From Tragulus kanchil (taxonomy: Eukaryota; Chordata; Mammalia; Artiodactyla; Tragulidae): DNA of 64,000 nucleotides. Location: positions 8,649,141 to 8,713,140 of the forward strand of contig JAIOJX010000025.1 of the NCBI GenBank assembly GCA_022376925.1. The letters are read 5' to 3'. A program made the translations under genes and the position numbers. This document shows, piece after piece, positions 1-10,665 of this stretch (positions are counted from its first letter, which is position 1; every line of letters begins with the position of its first letter). The notes beneath the pieces were generated by a model. It searched no databases and was not told where the DNA came from. It saw nothing but the letters and a program-made list of their open reading frames with translations.

Positions 1-448
1 TTAACTGTGTATGGGGCTGCGCGGAGCAGGGCTGGGGCGGCTTCTGGGAACCCGCGGGATTGAGCCCCCAGCGCGGCGGCCGGGGCCTCCCACCGCGCCC
101 CGCACCTCCCCCAGCCCCGGCTCCCGCCTCGGGCTCCCGGGCCGCGGGGGCCGCGCGCTTGCGTCCTGCGGCCCGGGCGCCCGATCCAGAGACCCGCCCC
201 ACAAGAGCCGGCGGGGTCGGGGGCGGCGCGCCGGAAGGGAGGCGGGCCGGGGCGCGGGGCGGGTGGGCGCCGAGGGGGCGGGGGCGACGTATGAGAGGCG
301 CCGCCGCGGCCCGGCGGCCGGCAGACCCGCGGATCCCGGCGCTGCGGCTCGCGGAGGCCTCCCTCCCGGGATCGGCGTCCGCGGAGGCACCCAGCCCGCA
401 TTCTCGCTCCGGGGCCGGCGGGGAGGGAAGCGGCGGTACCGCTCGAGG

Positions 449-607
449 CTGGGGGCCCGCGGGCGCGGCCGCGTGCCGCGGGGAGGGAGGCTGGGGGGCC
501 GGGGCCGGGGCCGCGCCCCGGAGCGCGTCGGAGGCCGGGGCCGGGGCGCGCCGGCTCCCCGCTCGGCTCCAGGGGCTCGGGGACCCCGACAGGGCCCTGG
601 TGGGTCC
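449..607 (+). CDS. FGF2: FGF2 N-terminal extension of CUG-initiated high-molecular-weight forms
   Basis: In frame with the ATG at 608 and without a stop, this stretch encodes an Arg-Gly-rich extension (LGARGRGRV, then LGGRGRGRAPERVGGRGRG). Human FGF2 makes nuclear 22-24-kDa forms from CUG codons here, and the Arg-Gly repeats act as nuclear localisation and arginine-methylation sites. Two CTG codons are visible in frame, at 449 and 491. By alignment to the human leader they correspond to the 24-kDa and 22-kDa starts. The human middle start (22.5 kDa) falls at 476, which here is CCG, preceded by GTG at 473. The positions are seen directly; use of these CUGs is inferred from the human gene. Confidence 0.75.
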
Positions 608-785
608 ATGGCCGCCGGGAGCATCACCACGCTGCCCGCCCTGCCGGAGGACGGCGGCAGCGGCGCTTTCCCGCCCGGCCACTTCAAGGACCCCAAGCGG
701 CTGTACTGCAAGAACGGGGGCTTCTTCCTGCGCATCCACCCCGACGGCAGAGTAGACGGGGTCCGCGAGAAGAGCGACCCTCACA
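608..785 (+). CDS. FGF2: FGF2 exon 1, coding part from the AUG (18-kDa form)
   Basis: The ATG at 608 opens 59 codons plus one base, ending at the splice donor at 786. The translation starts MAAGSITTLPALPEDGG and ends REKSDPH, which I recognise as the N-terminus of basic fibroblast growth factor, nearly invariant in mammals. FGF2 is a heparin-binding growth factor that leaves cells without a signal peptide and binds FGF receptors. None is seen here, as expected. The exon carries the first strands of the beta-trefoil (CKNGGFFLRIHPDGRVDG). In human FGF2 the first intron falls at the same place, inside the isoleucine codon after DPH, and the base left at 785 (a) fits a phase-1 junction. The context ggtccATGg is a fair initiation site. 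The remaining roughly 95 residues lie in exons 2 and 3, outside this window. The gene assignment is close to certain; the species is not. Confidence 0.97.
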
Positions 786-791
786 GTGAGT
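786..791 (+). promoter_or_regulatory. FGF2: splice donor of FGF2 exon 1 (GTGAGT)
   Basis: The exon ends ...CCTCACA and is followed at once by GTGAGT, a near-perfect U1 site. The position matches the conserved FGF2 exon 1/intron 1 boundary after SDPH, in phase 1. The reading frame stays open beyond it (to 967), but that reading is intronic. Confidence 0.93.
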
Positions 792-1247
792 GCCGGCCGG
801 GTCTTTCTCCCGCGTGCCGTCTCTATCCCCTGCCCTGCCTGTCAGCCTCCGCGCTCCTGCCTCTTCACTGTGACCCCAGTGGGACTTGCGGTTTCTCTCT
901 GCGCGGCCTTTGGCGGTTTCGGGTTCACCACTCGCCCCACTCCTGCCCGGAGCTGCGGTGGCGGTAGATACTTCTTCAGGCTTTGGAGCGTGTCCGCTGC
1001 CCCGCTAACCCAGTCCCCTGGGCCCCAAGCCGCAGGCTCTCGGGCCTTGCAGGCTGCTCCCCGGGCGCAGACAACCTGTCGCGTCGGGGATGCCGGGCGG
1101 AGGAGCGGAGGTGAGCGGCTTACCGAGGTGCCGCCCTTGCTCAACCCTTGCCCCCAGCCTGCAGTTCCGACCCCCTTCTCTCTGGCATGCCTGCAGTCCG
1201 CAGGGCAAAGCCAGGAAAGGACCGCAGAGGATTTAAACGTTCCTTCT
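786..1247. other. start of intron 1, CpG-island shoulder, no repeat recognised
   Basis: This stretch is moderately GC-rich, unique-looking sequence between the exon 1 donor and the first duplicated block. Reading frames on both strands here are by-products of GC richness. I see no conserved coding signature. Confidence 0.6.
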
Positions 1248-1389
1248 TGGAAAGATACATTGCATCAGGTTTGACGGTCAAATGAGAATTTACATAAAGT
1301 GCGCAGAGGACTCAATTTACTAGTCTACAGTTTTTTTCTCTCTCTATATAAAAGTCTCTGATCATAGAAATCACTCTGGTGTATGTCGT

Positions 1390-1568
1390 TAGTTCTAGAA
1401 CTAGGAGTGCATTAGAATCACCTGGAAGGTCTGTTGTATGATTCACAGCTGAACCATCTCCCAGAGTTCCAGATCCTCTGGGCCTGGAGGGGAGGCTGAC
1501 TGGCGTGCCCAGGTGAGTTCCCAGGTGAAGCTGATCTGGGAGCACAGTTTGAAAATTCGCTGGTCTAG
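1390..1568 (+). mobile_element. MER5A-like hAT-Charlie MITE
   Basis: The segment reads like the mammalian MER5A consensus: gcattagaatcacctgg near the start, cccaggtgaagctgat near the end, and a terminal segment ctggtctag that partly mirrors the opening gttctagaac. It is an old, non-autonomous DNA transposon. A second copy at 2569-2747 exists only because of tandem duplication 1. Confidence 0.75.
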
Positions 1569-1801
1569 GGAAAAAGAGGAAGAAAAAAGGTGTAAAATGG
1601 GCTGATAAAAATACTAATGAATTTGAGGTGAAAGAGATCATATCTATTTTAACCTGTCATCCTGTAAGACTAGGTGGAACACTTTCAAAAAGTGTTTTTT
1701 CTCAGTTCCTTCCTTAATGGATTTTCAGGTGGAAAACCTGATCTTCCTCCTGCTGGAGAGAAGACCCAGAGGAGTCCTTTTCTACCTTATGATGCTAATG
1801 G

Positions 1802-2031
1802 GGGCTTCCCGGGTGGTGCTAGTGGTAAAGAACGTGCTTGCCAATGCAGGCGACAGAGGTTCGATTCCTAGGTGGGAAAGATCCCCTGGAGAAGGAGAAA
1901 GGAGATGACAACCCACTCCAGTATTCTTGCCTGAACAATCCCATGGACAGAGAACGAACTGTAGCCTGATGGGCTGCAGTTCATCCGGTAGCAAAATGTC
2001 AGACAGGACTGAAGGGACTTAGCAGGCATGC
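1802..2031 (+). mobile_element. Bov-tA SINE
   Basis: It has the tRNA-Glu-derived head (gggcttcccgggtgg, then ggttcgattcctaggt) and the BovB-derived tail (cccactccagtattcttgcc, cccatggacagag, gggacttagca). Bov-tA is limited to ruminants. This copy is clearly diverged. It is repeated at 2981-3210 inside tandem duplication 1. Confidence 0.9.
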
Positions 2032-3754
2032 ACTCTGGGATGAGGGGTAGGAAGAGGAGAGAACTCTGCAGCCAAACCTGAGTTGACTAATTCAGGAATT
2101 AGAAATATTCTTTCGTAAGAATTTCGTCTTTATTGATTTCAAAATGTCAACAGGCAAAGGATTCAGGTCTATAATATTTTTCAGGCCTGCCGTAATTAAA
2201 AAAATTTCTCAACCACTTAAATTATCCAGTAAAACTGAAAAGATGCTTGTAGCCCAATATATCCAATCAAGGCTCTTTCTCTATTTTGGTAATATTTAGT
2301 TTCACAAAATTATCTTTTTGGAGTTTGTTCTGTGCTCGTCTGCCAGGGTAACCCAGCTGATTAGGGCAAGGAACACATATGTCCCAATCTGTTTTGTTTT
2401 CTTTTCTAGTCAAAGGGAAGAAATTCTTTTTGGAAAGATACATTGCATCGGGACGGTCAAATGAGAATTTACATAAAGTGCGCAGAGGACTCAATTTACT
2501 AGTCTACAGTTTTTTTCTCTCTATATATAAAAGTCTCTGATCATAGAAATCACTCTGGTGTATGTCGTTAGTTCTAGAACTAGGAGTGCATTAGAATCAC
2601 CTGGAAGGTCTGTTGTATGATTCACAGCTGAACCATCTCCCAGAGTTCCAGATCCTCTGGGCCTGGAGGGGAGGCTGACTGGCGTGCCCAGGTGAGTTCC
2701 CAGGTGAAGCTGATCTGGGAGCACAGTTTGAAAATTCGCTGGTCTAGGGAAAAAGAGGAAGAAAAAAGGTGTAAAATGGGCTGATAAAAATACTAATGAA
2801 TTTGAGGTGAAAGAGATCATATCTATTTTAACCTGTCATCCTGTAAGACTAGGTGGAACACTTTCAAAAAGTGTTTTTTCTCAGTTCCTTCCTTAATGGA
2901 TTTTCAGGTGGAAAACCTGATCTTCCTCCTGCTGGAGAGAAGACCCAGAGGAGTCCTTTTCTACCTTATGATGCTAATGGGGGCTTCCCGGGTGGTGCTA
3001 GTGGTAAAGAACGTGCTTGCCAATGCAGGCGACAGAGGTTCGATTCCTAGGTGGGAAAGATCCCCTGGAGAAGGAGAAAGGAGATGACAACCCACTCCAG
3101 TATTCTTGCCTGAACAATCCCATGGACAGAGAACGAACTGTAGCCTGATGGGCTGCAGTTCATCCGGTAGCAAAATGTCAGACAGGACTGAAGGGACTTA
3201 GCAGGCATGCACTCTGGGATGAGGGGTAGGAAGAGGAGAGAACTCTGCAGCCAAACCTGAGTTGACTAATTCAGGAATTAGAAATATTCTTTCGTAAGAA
3301 TTTCGTCTTTATTGATTTCAAAATGTCAACAGGCAAAGGATTCAGGTCTATAATATTTTTCAGGCCTGCCGTAATTAAAAAAATTTCTCAACCACTTAAA
3401 TTATCCAGTAAAACTGAAAAGATGCTTGTAGCCCAATATATCCAATCAAGGCTCTTTCTCTATTTTGGTAATATTTAGTTTCACAAAATTATCTTTTTGG
3501 AGTTTGTTCTGTGCTCGTCTGCCAGGGTAACCCAGCTGATTAGGGCAAGGAACACATATGTCCCAATCTGTTTTGCTTTCTTTTCTAGTAGCACAAAAAG
3601 GAGTGTGTTCTTTGATTAGAAGACAGAAGAACTCTTCCCCCAGATTTGGTTCCTATTTGGGTTTCCTCTAGTACGTTTTATTTTCAGACATTTTGCGTTG
3701 CATCTTCTTTGGCGTTGTCCATACCCTATTTCCTTTAGAACAATACGAGGGACT

Positions 3755-3874
3755 GGGCTTCCCTTGTGGCTCAGTGGTAAGGAATCCACCTGTAAGTAGA
3801 GGAGATGCAGGAGACATGAGTTTGATCCTTGAGCTGGGAAGATTCCCCTGGAGGAGGAAATGGCTACCCACTCT
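3755..3874 (+). mobile_element. Bov-tA SINE, 5' half (split by a nested SINE)
   Basis: The tRNA-like head (gggcttcccttgtggctcag ... tttgatccttgagctggg) runs to ggctacccactc and is then cut by a minus-strand SINE. The element resumes at 4161 with tgttcttgcctggaaaa. The two halves join without loss if the inserted element and one short target repeat are removed. Confidence 0.85.
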
Positions 3875-4160
3875 GCTTTTTTTTGTCTCTAAATCATCGT
3901 TTTTATTTTTCATCCATCTTTATTCTTTGTCGTGTGTGGGCCTCCCATCGTGGTGACCTTCCTCGCTGCAGAGCACCGCCTCTAGGCGCATGCGCTCCAG
4001 AGCGCTGGCTCCTAATTGGACACACTCGCCCCAGACCCGCCCCAGACCCGCCCCAGCCTCTCCTCAGCAGGCATGTGGAATCTTCCCGGGCCAGGGATCC
4101 AACCGGTGTCCTTTGCACTGCAAGGCGGAGCCTTCACCCACTGGACCACCAGGGAAGCCC
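3875..4160 (-). mobile_element. CCAATAG-type tRNA-derived SINE nested in Bov-tA
   Basis: On the minus strand it begins gggcttccctggtggtcca and ends in gatggatgaaaaataaaaa. It is flanked by a short target repeat, cccactc at 3868-3874 and ccactc at 4160-4165, and it interrupts a Bov-tA. It is therefore younger than that Bov-tA. It carries an internal short tandem repeat (cagacccgcc, three units around 4030-4056) not present in the other copies. Confidence 0.85.
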
Positions 4161-4262
4161 CACTCCTGTGTTCTTGCCTGGAAAATTCCTTGGACAGAGG
4201 AGCTTGGAGGGCTATAGTCCAGGGGGTTGCAAAACGTCAGGCACGACTGGGCCACTGAACAC
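4161..4262 (+). mobile_element. Bov-tA SINE, 3' half
   Basis: Continuation of the element starting at 3755, with ttcttgcctgg, ttggacagaggagcttgg and ggttgcaaaacgtcaggcacgac. Together the halves give a full-length Bov-tA of about 220 bp. Confidence 0.85.
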
Positions 4263-4399
4263 GCACACACTATGGGAGCTAGTGAGTAAGGACAGTTTTG
4301 AATTGCATACCACATTGCCAGTCATGTCAAAAACTGCTGTTAACTTTTTATTCCCAATTTTGGTTTAGGCCATCGTTACTGTAATCTTATTTTAATTCA

Positions 4400-4600
4400 G
4401 TGGTACTGAAATAGGATTGACACTGCCCCCTCTCCAGCGAACATGTGGCAGTGCCTGGAAATGTTTTTGGCTGTCATGCCTGAAAGGTGCTGTTAGCATT
4501 TACTAGGTAGAGGCCATGGATGCTGCATTGCACAAGATACCTCCCTAATCCCTTGGCAAGAAAATTGTTCTGACCCTAGGCTGAGAAACCCTACCAACTT
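4400..4600 (+). mobile_element. old hAT/MER1-type non-autonomous DNA element
   Basis: Motifs such as gtgcctggaaatgtttttggctgtca, ggtagaggccatggatgctgc and ggctgagaaaccct match a widespread mammalian MER1-group element. The exact subfamily is not assigned. Its right part is repeated at 5595-5697 by tandem duplication 2. Confidence 0.6.
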
Positions 4601-6600
4601 GATAATTAGCTAAAGATGTTTAAAAGTAAAGAATAGAATATTCACCCAGATTTGTGGAGAGCACCGAGTTTTAAAAATCACTTAGTACCAAGTATAGACT
4701 GACAAGGATATAAATCTAAAAATGATAAATAACTTCTGTATGGCCCAACCTGGACATATGTATAGTTAAGGACAGTGGTTTTTCTCTGGCATGTCAAAAA
4801 AGTACTGATAGTTGGGAAAACCAGGAGGAGACTGGTGGAAATGAGAAAAAAATGCCGTAACAGTATCCTCTTAACCAGATGCCCTGCATTCTCCTAAAGG
4901 AGCCACACTGATCAGCAAGTGAGAAGTAAAAGCAGTGAACGGTTGTTACAACTTCCCACCGAATTAAGGCTCAGATGGCTGCACCGTTTGAAACACTGGA
5001 AAACCCAAGTCCCCTTTCCTCAAATTATTTCGCCTAATGGACCCAAAAATCTGTCATTGGAGATTGATTCCTTTGGCGTTAATATTCTGTCCAGATGTTT
5101 CTAAAATGCAGATGCCGTCTGCTCTCTGGATGTGTGGGTCCCCATCTGTGGTGACAGAGGGCCAACAGTCCTACAGCATTTTCCACGAGGAACGTGAGCT
5201 TCCACGGGCATTGGTGTCTGTGGAGATCCCTGGAACCAGTTCCCCGGGGATACTGAGGGAGGAAGGTGCCCCTGAAAGGAAGACTGGAGCAATGACCGGG
5301 TTTTAACATTTTGGGTGAATTAAGTTGCATGTGCAATTTCTTCCCCAGAAGCTGACCAGTAGGACTGTAGTTGAGGGGGGAAGCTGAGAGACCATGGCAC
5401 GAATATGGGCTGCTGCTTAGGGGTGGGGGATGTGGCTGGTCGGCTCTGACGGGCCACGGGCAGGGTGGTGTGGCAGCGGACAGCTGCAGGAGGAGTGCTG
5501 AGAGGATGGAGGCCGCACTCAGGCTGGTCGGGTCTGACGGGCCACGGGCAGGGTGGTGTGGCAGGCGGACAGCTGCAGGAGGTGCTTCATTAAACTGTTA
5601 GCATTTACTAGGTAGAGGCCATGGATGCTGCATTGCACAAGATACCTCCCTAATCCCTTGGCAAGAAAATTGTTCTGACCCTAGGCTGAGAAACCCTACC
5701 AACTTGATAATTAGCTAAAGATGTTTAAAAGTAAAGAATAGAATATTCACCCAGATTTGTGGAGAGCACCGAGTTTTAAAAATCACTTAGTACCAAGTAT
5801 AGACTGACAAGGATATAAATCTAAAAATGATAAATAACTTCTGTATGGCCCAACCTGGACATATGTATAGTTAAGGACAGTGGTTTTTCTCTGGCATGTC
5901 AAAAATGTACTGATAGTTGGGAAAACCAGGAGGAGACTGGTGGAAATGAGAAAAAAATGCCGTAACAGTATCCTCTTAACCAGATGCCCTGCATTCTCCT
6001 AAAGGAGCCACACTGATCAGCAAGTGAGAAGTAAAAGCAGTGAACGGTTGTTACAACTTCCCACCGAATTAAGGCTCAGATGGCTGCACCGTTTGAAACA
6101 CTGGAAAACCCAAGTCCCCTTTCCTCAAATTATTTCGCCTAATGGACCCAAAAATCTGTCATTGGAGATTGATTCCTTTGGCGTTAATATTCTGTCCAGA
6201 TGTTTCTAAAATGCAGATGCCGTCTGCTCTCTGGATGTGTGGGTCCCCATCTGTGGTGACAGAGGGCCAACAGTCCTACAGCATTTTCCACGAGGAACGT
6301 GAGCTTCCACGGGCATTGGTGTCTGTGGAGATCCCTGGAACCAGTTCCCCGGGGATACTGAGGGAGGAAGGTGCCCCTGAAAGGAAGACTGGAGCAATGA
6401 CCGGGTTTTAACATTTTGGGTGAATTAAGTTGCATGTGCAATTTCTTCCCCAGAAGCTGACCAGTAGGACTGTAGTTGAGGGGGGAAGCTGAGAGACCAT
6501 GGCACGAATATGGGCTGCTGCTTAGGGGTGGGGGATGTGGCTGGTCGGCTCTGACGGGGCCACCGGGCAGGGTGGTGTGGCAGGGCGGACAGCTGCAGGA
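4490..6600. repeat. tandem duplication 2, period 1105 bp, with an extra partial copy
   Basis: Copy A is about 4490-5515 and copy B 5595-6600. Between them, at about 5523-5581, lies a third, roughly 60-bp copy of the end segment (ctggtcgggtctgacggg ... gctgcaggagg). The A end and the extra copy differ from B mainly in run length: gacgggccacggg in A, gacggggccaccggg in B; gcagcgg in A, gcagggcgg in B. That pattern is typical of base-calling error at a contig end. Confidence 0.88.
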
Positions 6601-6630
6601 GGGGAGTGCTGAGAGGATGGAGCCCCGCAC

Positions 6631-7312
6631 CTCAGCGTCTCAGTGTTGCTAGAGATCACCTGTGCTTCTTCCTTACGCTTTCTTTTGAATTGTTTCCACA
6701 TGAAAAGGCCCACTTTCCTGCACTTTTCTCATAGACCTGGAATGACCTGTATGTGACATGAGAGTCTTGACAAAAGCACGATTAAAAACAAAGACGGAGC
6801 CTGTGCTTTCCCAGCGTGCGTGCCTGGGTACCTTCCCTTGGCGTTCTGGGTACCTTGCCAGGACCCTTCCAAATGCCCATGGGGAATGTGTAACAGAAGC
6901 GTATGCTCTGAAGTTGTGAACCATATGAAAACATTCAGGAGAGAACATTTTCTCCCAAGCAGCACGTACAACATGTGGTAGAGTATAGTAAGGGCAAAGT
7001 ATGCTGCTTGTGTACATTTTAGCATTAAATTTATTCCAGATGCTTTTATTTTGGAAAAAATGAAGGTAGTTAAGAGTGCTGGGTCAACCTTTGGGCTTCT
7101 CCCAGGAGGTGACTGCCTGCTTGCCACACTTTTTGGGCGTCCAGGCCACAGAGGACACTGAGCCTTGAAGAGACTGAGGGACCCGCCCACCCCCACGGGG
7201 AGCAGGGTTGGGATCCCGTCTGTCTGACTCCCATCCTCTGCGTCACCACACATACTCCATGAAACCCGCGTCGTTAAAGCCTCATCTTGTAGAAGAGGAG
7301 ATCGAGGTCCAA
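6631..7312. other. intronic stretch without recognised repeat
   Basis: I recognise no element in this stretch. An antisense frame of 174 codons (6729-7253) shows no family resemblance and contains ordinary low-complexity composition, so I do not call it coding. Confidence 0.5.
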
Positions 7313-7661
7313 GTTGAGTTCAGTTGCTCAGTCTTGTCCAACTCTTTGTGACCCCATGGACTGAGGCACGCCAGGCTTCCCTGTCTTTGACACTATCTCC
7401 CAGAGCCTGCTCAAGCTCATGTTCATTGGCTCAGTGACGCCATCCAACCATTTTGTCCTCTGTCGTCCCCTTCTCCTTTTGCCTTCTACCTTTCCCAACA
7501 TCAGGCTCTTTTCCAGTGAGTTGTCTTTTTGCATCAGGGGGCCAAAGTATTGGAGCTTTAGCTTCAGCATCCGTCCTTCCAATGAATATTCAGGGTTGAT
7601 TTCCTTTAGGATTGACTGGTTTGATCTTTGAGGGCCAAAGGAAGGAACTGATGGCCTGAGT
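7313..7661 (-). mobile_element. BovB LINE 3' end
   Basis: On the minus strand the frame 7328-7672 encodes the BovB reverse-transcriptase C-terminus, with SLEGRMLKLKLQYFGPLMQK and RRRRGRQR-type residues before a short 3' tail. BovB is a ruminant RTE-type LINE. This copy is 5'-truncated and diverged. Its distal end (7600-7661) is repeated at 8684-8745 because tandem duplication 3 starts inside it. Confidence 0.9.
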
Positions 7662-9769
7662 CTACCTGCCAATTCTTGCTCATCTGGCTCCTTACTGTCT
7701 CTCCCTGCTGTGCTGGTTCTTTAGCCTTCCTCCACATCAAAGAATTGACATAGCCAGGTCCTCTGAGAAGTTCTCAAGAGTTCTCAGGTTGCTCTGGTTG
7801 TCCCCCTGGGGTACTGGAAAAAGCCACCTTCTCTTCTGTATGTCAATGGAACTTTTGACTGAATAACACCAGATTCTTGCCCCTCTACACGCACACACCC
7901 CTTTTTTGGGTAATATCTGGCAAGTGGAGTCCACCAATTTACTTTAATAAGCGTACTATTTACTCTAATGCCATTTGTGAGCAGTAAACAAATGAAGTAA
8001 GAATCCAATAGCTCATTTAGTTGTGGAAATCATGTAATTGGTTTAGCAATGAAAGGACAATTCATGAATCATAGATATTACCACACCTTAGGAGCCTTTT
8101 AAGATGAGTTTGATGCCAAGTGACTTCAGCCTAGAACAGGCAATATCCTCTTGTGACATGCCCTGAGGACTTTTTTTGTGTTTATAAAGTGGCCATTCCA
8201 TAATTAGATTTTGACAGAAATATGAAAAGTGTATTCTCAGTATTGTTCAGAAAAATGATGCTATTTTAAATGGATGACCATGATTTTTAGGTTTAATTTA
8301 AAAAAAAATGGTTAGACATAATAAAATAAGAATCATCCTTTGTTATAATTATAAAATTGACTTTATTCATCTACAGATTGATTCTCAGAAGTCACCATCC
8401 GTGATACTGAAAAAAGGCAATGTAAGGTCTCATATTATTAGAATCATTATTTTCTAGCCAGAAGATGCCTGTGCAACAGAGTTTAGTAACCACACACCTG
8501 CCGTTGCCTTTACTTGTTTTTCCAAGCCCCCTGCTTGGGTCCCTTTGTCCTGAAACATCTGGAAGACACCAGCCTGGGGTAAGAGTCTATGACTGGGAAT
8601 TGGAACAAAACAAGTCAGCAGATTCAGGCTTCAACCTTAACCTCATTACCATATTTCTCTCCAAACAAGTGTTCTTGGTTCTGTTTCCTTTAGGATTGAC
8701 TGGTTTGATCTTTGAGGGCCAAAGGAAGGAACTGATGGCCTGAGTCTACCTGCCAATTCTTGCTCATCTGGCTCCTTACTGTCTCTCCCTGCTGTGCTGG
8801 TTCTTTAGCCTTCCTCCACATCAAAGAATTGACATAGCCAGGTCCTCTGAGAAGTTCTCAAGAGTTCTCAGGTTGCTCTGGTTGTCCCCCTGGGGTACTG
8901 GAAAAAGCCACCTTCTCTTCTGTATGTCAATGGAACTTTTGACTGAATAACACCAGATTCTTGCCCCTCTACACGCACACACCCCTTTTTTGGGTAATAT
9001 CTGGCAAGTGGAGTCCACCAATTTACTTTAATAAGCGTACTATTTACTCTAATGCCATTTGTGAGCAGTAAACAAATGAAGTAAGAATCCAATAGCTCAT
9101 TTAGTTGTGGAAATCATGTAATTGGTTTAGCAATGAAAGGACAATTCATGAATCATAGATATTACCACACCTTAGGAGCCTTTTAAGATGAGTTTGATGC
9201 CAAGTGACTTCAGCCTAGAACAGGCAATATCCTCTTGTGACATGCCCTGAGGACTTTTTGTGTTTATAAAGTGGCCATTCCATAATTAGATTTTGACAGA
9301 AATATGAAAAGTGTATTCTCAGTATTGTTCAGAAAAATGATGCTATTTTAAATGGATGACCATGATTTTTAGGTTTAATTTAAAAAAAAATGGTTAGACA
9401 TAATAAAATAAGAATCATCCTTTGTTATAATTATAAAATTGACTTTATTCATCTACAGATTGATTCTCAGAAGTCACCATCCGTGATACTGAAAAAAGGC
9501 AATGTAAGGTCTCATATTATTAGAATCATTATTTTCTAGCCAGAAGATGCCTGTGCAACAGAGTTTAGTAACCACACACCTGCCGTTGCCTTTACTTGTT
9601 TTTCCAAGCCCCCTGCTTGGGTCCCTTTGTCCTGAAACATCTGGAAGACACCAGCCTGGGGTAAGAGTCTATGACTGGGAATTGGAACAAAACAAGTCAG
9701 CAGATTCAGGCTTCAACCTTAACCTCATTACCATATTTCTCTCCAAACAAGTGTTCTTGGTTCTGTTTC
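7600..9769. repeat. tandem duplication 3, period 1084 bp
   Basis: Copy A is 7600-8683 and copy B 8684-9769, directly abutting. The sequences are almost identical; the visible difference is a T run (gactttttttgtg in A, gactttttgtg in B), which shifts later features by 2 bp. The start lies within a BovB end and the rest is unassigned intron. A breakpoint in the middle of a LINE with no sequence signature argues for an artefact. Confidence 0.92.
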
Positions 9770-9889
9770 TGAGAGAGTTATTTTCTGCACTCTAAAACCA
9801 AGGATCTGGTCTTACACTTATATGTTGTCAAGTGTTGGTTGTTGACAAAATAATTCAGAGTAATGATCATCGATGTGGAATTTTTGTTG

Positions 9890-10092
9890 TATCATTGGCG
9901 GCTCAGTCGGTAAAGAACCTGCTGCAATGTGGGAGACCTGGATTCAACCTCTAGGTTGGGAAGCTCCTCTGGAGAAGGGAAATGCCTACCCTCTCCAGAA
10001 TTATGGTCTGTGGGATCCCATGGACAGGGGAGCCTGGCAGGCTCTAGTCCCTGGGGTCGTAAGAGTCGGACACAGGACTTAGCGACTACATG
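9890..10092 (+). mobile_element. Bov-tA SINE, head truncated
   Basis: The copy starts inside the tRNA-like head (ggctcagtcggtaaagaa) and has the usual body (ctaggttgggaag, cccatggacaggggagcctgg, gtaagagtcggacacaggac). The first dozen bases of the family are missing. Confidence 0.88.
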
Positions 10093-10521
10093 ACCACCAC
10101 CATGTCAGTGGGAAATGCAGTCATGGCACTGAGATTTTTGGTGTTGCCTTATTGCCTCCATTGGCAGGGGATAGCTACTGCATTCTCTCTCTAAGCTAGC
10201 TTATTTATAGGCACAGGAAGTTAGACAAGGAATAAATGAAGAATGGCAACTCCCTGGGAACCTCATGCATTGAGCCATACACCATAGTTCTTAGAACCAG
10301 ATTAGTCCTAGTCTAAATTCCTGTGGGGTATTTTTAGTTTGAAGAAATTTGGAGGGCCTACAGGCAACAGAGAGCTGATATTCAGTGTTTGTTTTGTCCC
10401 AGCTGTCACCTGTGACTCTTCTGCATAGGGTGACTTTTGACTTAACTGGTATATCCTTAATGCTTACTCATTCATTTATAGAAATCAGTAATGTCTATGT
10501 CTTTGCATTTGTATTTTCTTT

Positions 10522-10665
10522 TTAAAAAAAATTTTATGTACGTATTGACTTGGCTGCTCTGGGTCTTAGTTGTGGTTTGTGGGGTCTAGTTCCCTGACCA
10601 TGGATTGAACCCAAGCCCCTGCTTTGGGAGTGCAGAGTCTTAGTCACTGGAACACCAGAGAAGTT
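10522..10665 (-). mobile_element. CHR-type tRNA-Glu SINE fragment
   Basis: The plus strand shows the reversed pattern ttggctgctctgggtcttagttgtgg, ccctgaccatggattgaaccc and tggaacaccagagaagt. This is the cetartiodactyl CHR family, diverged and shortened. Confidence 0.75.

Larger units (their letters stand above)
1..1150 (+). promoter_or_regulatory. FGF2: CpG-island promoter and 5' leader of FGF2
   Basis: GC content and CpG density are extreme from the window start to about 790 and fall off towards 1150. GC-box-like runs are seen, for example gggggcgggg near 273 and ggggcggg near 257. No TATA box is evident, which fits the TATA-less FGF2 promoter known from human. The transcription start cannot be placed from sequence. 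If the leader length resembles human (about 480 nt before the AUG), it would lie near 120. The human FGF2 leader holds an IRES; I cannot see the equivalent structure by eye. Confidence 0.75.
1248..3589. repeat. tandem duplication 1, period 1179 bp
   Basis: Copy A is about 1248-2410 and copy B about 2429-3589, with an 18-bp link between them. The copies are nearly identical. Differences sit at the start (catcaggtttgacgg in A, catcgggacgg in B), in a ctctctctat/ctctatatat stretch, and in one T/C near the end (tgttttg/tgctttc). The block carries a hAT-type MITE and a Bov-tA SINE, both therefore doubled. I read this as an unmerged contig overlap. Confidence 0.9.

Noticed and set aside
1..755. Long open frames on both strands over the CpG island (minus 1-735, plus 60-755)
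   Set aside because: GC-rich DNA has few stops. These frames overlap the conserved FGF2 exon in other frames and have low-complexity Pro/Arg/Gly/Ala composition.
786..967. Continuation of the FGF2 frame past exon 1
   Set aside because: It reads through a strong splice donor at the conserved exon boundary, and the residues after SDPH do not match FGF2.
7328..7672. 114-codon minus frame as a host gene
   Set aside because: It is the C-terminus of BovB reverse transcriptase.
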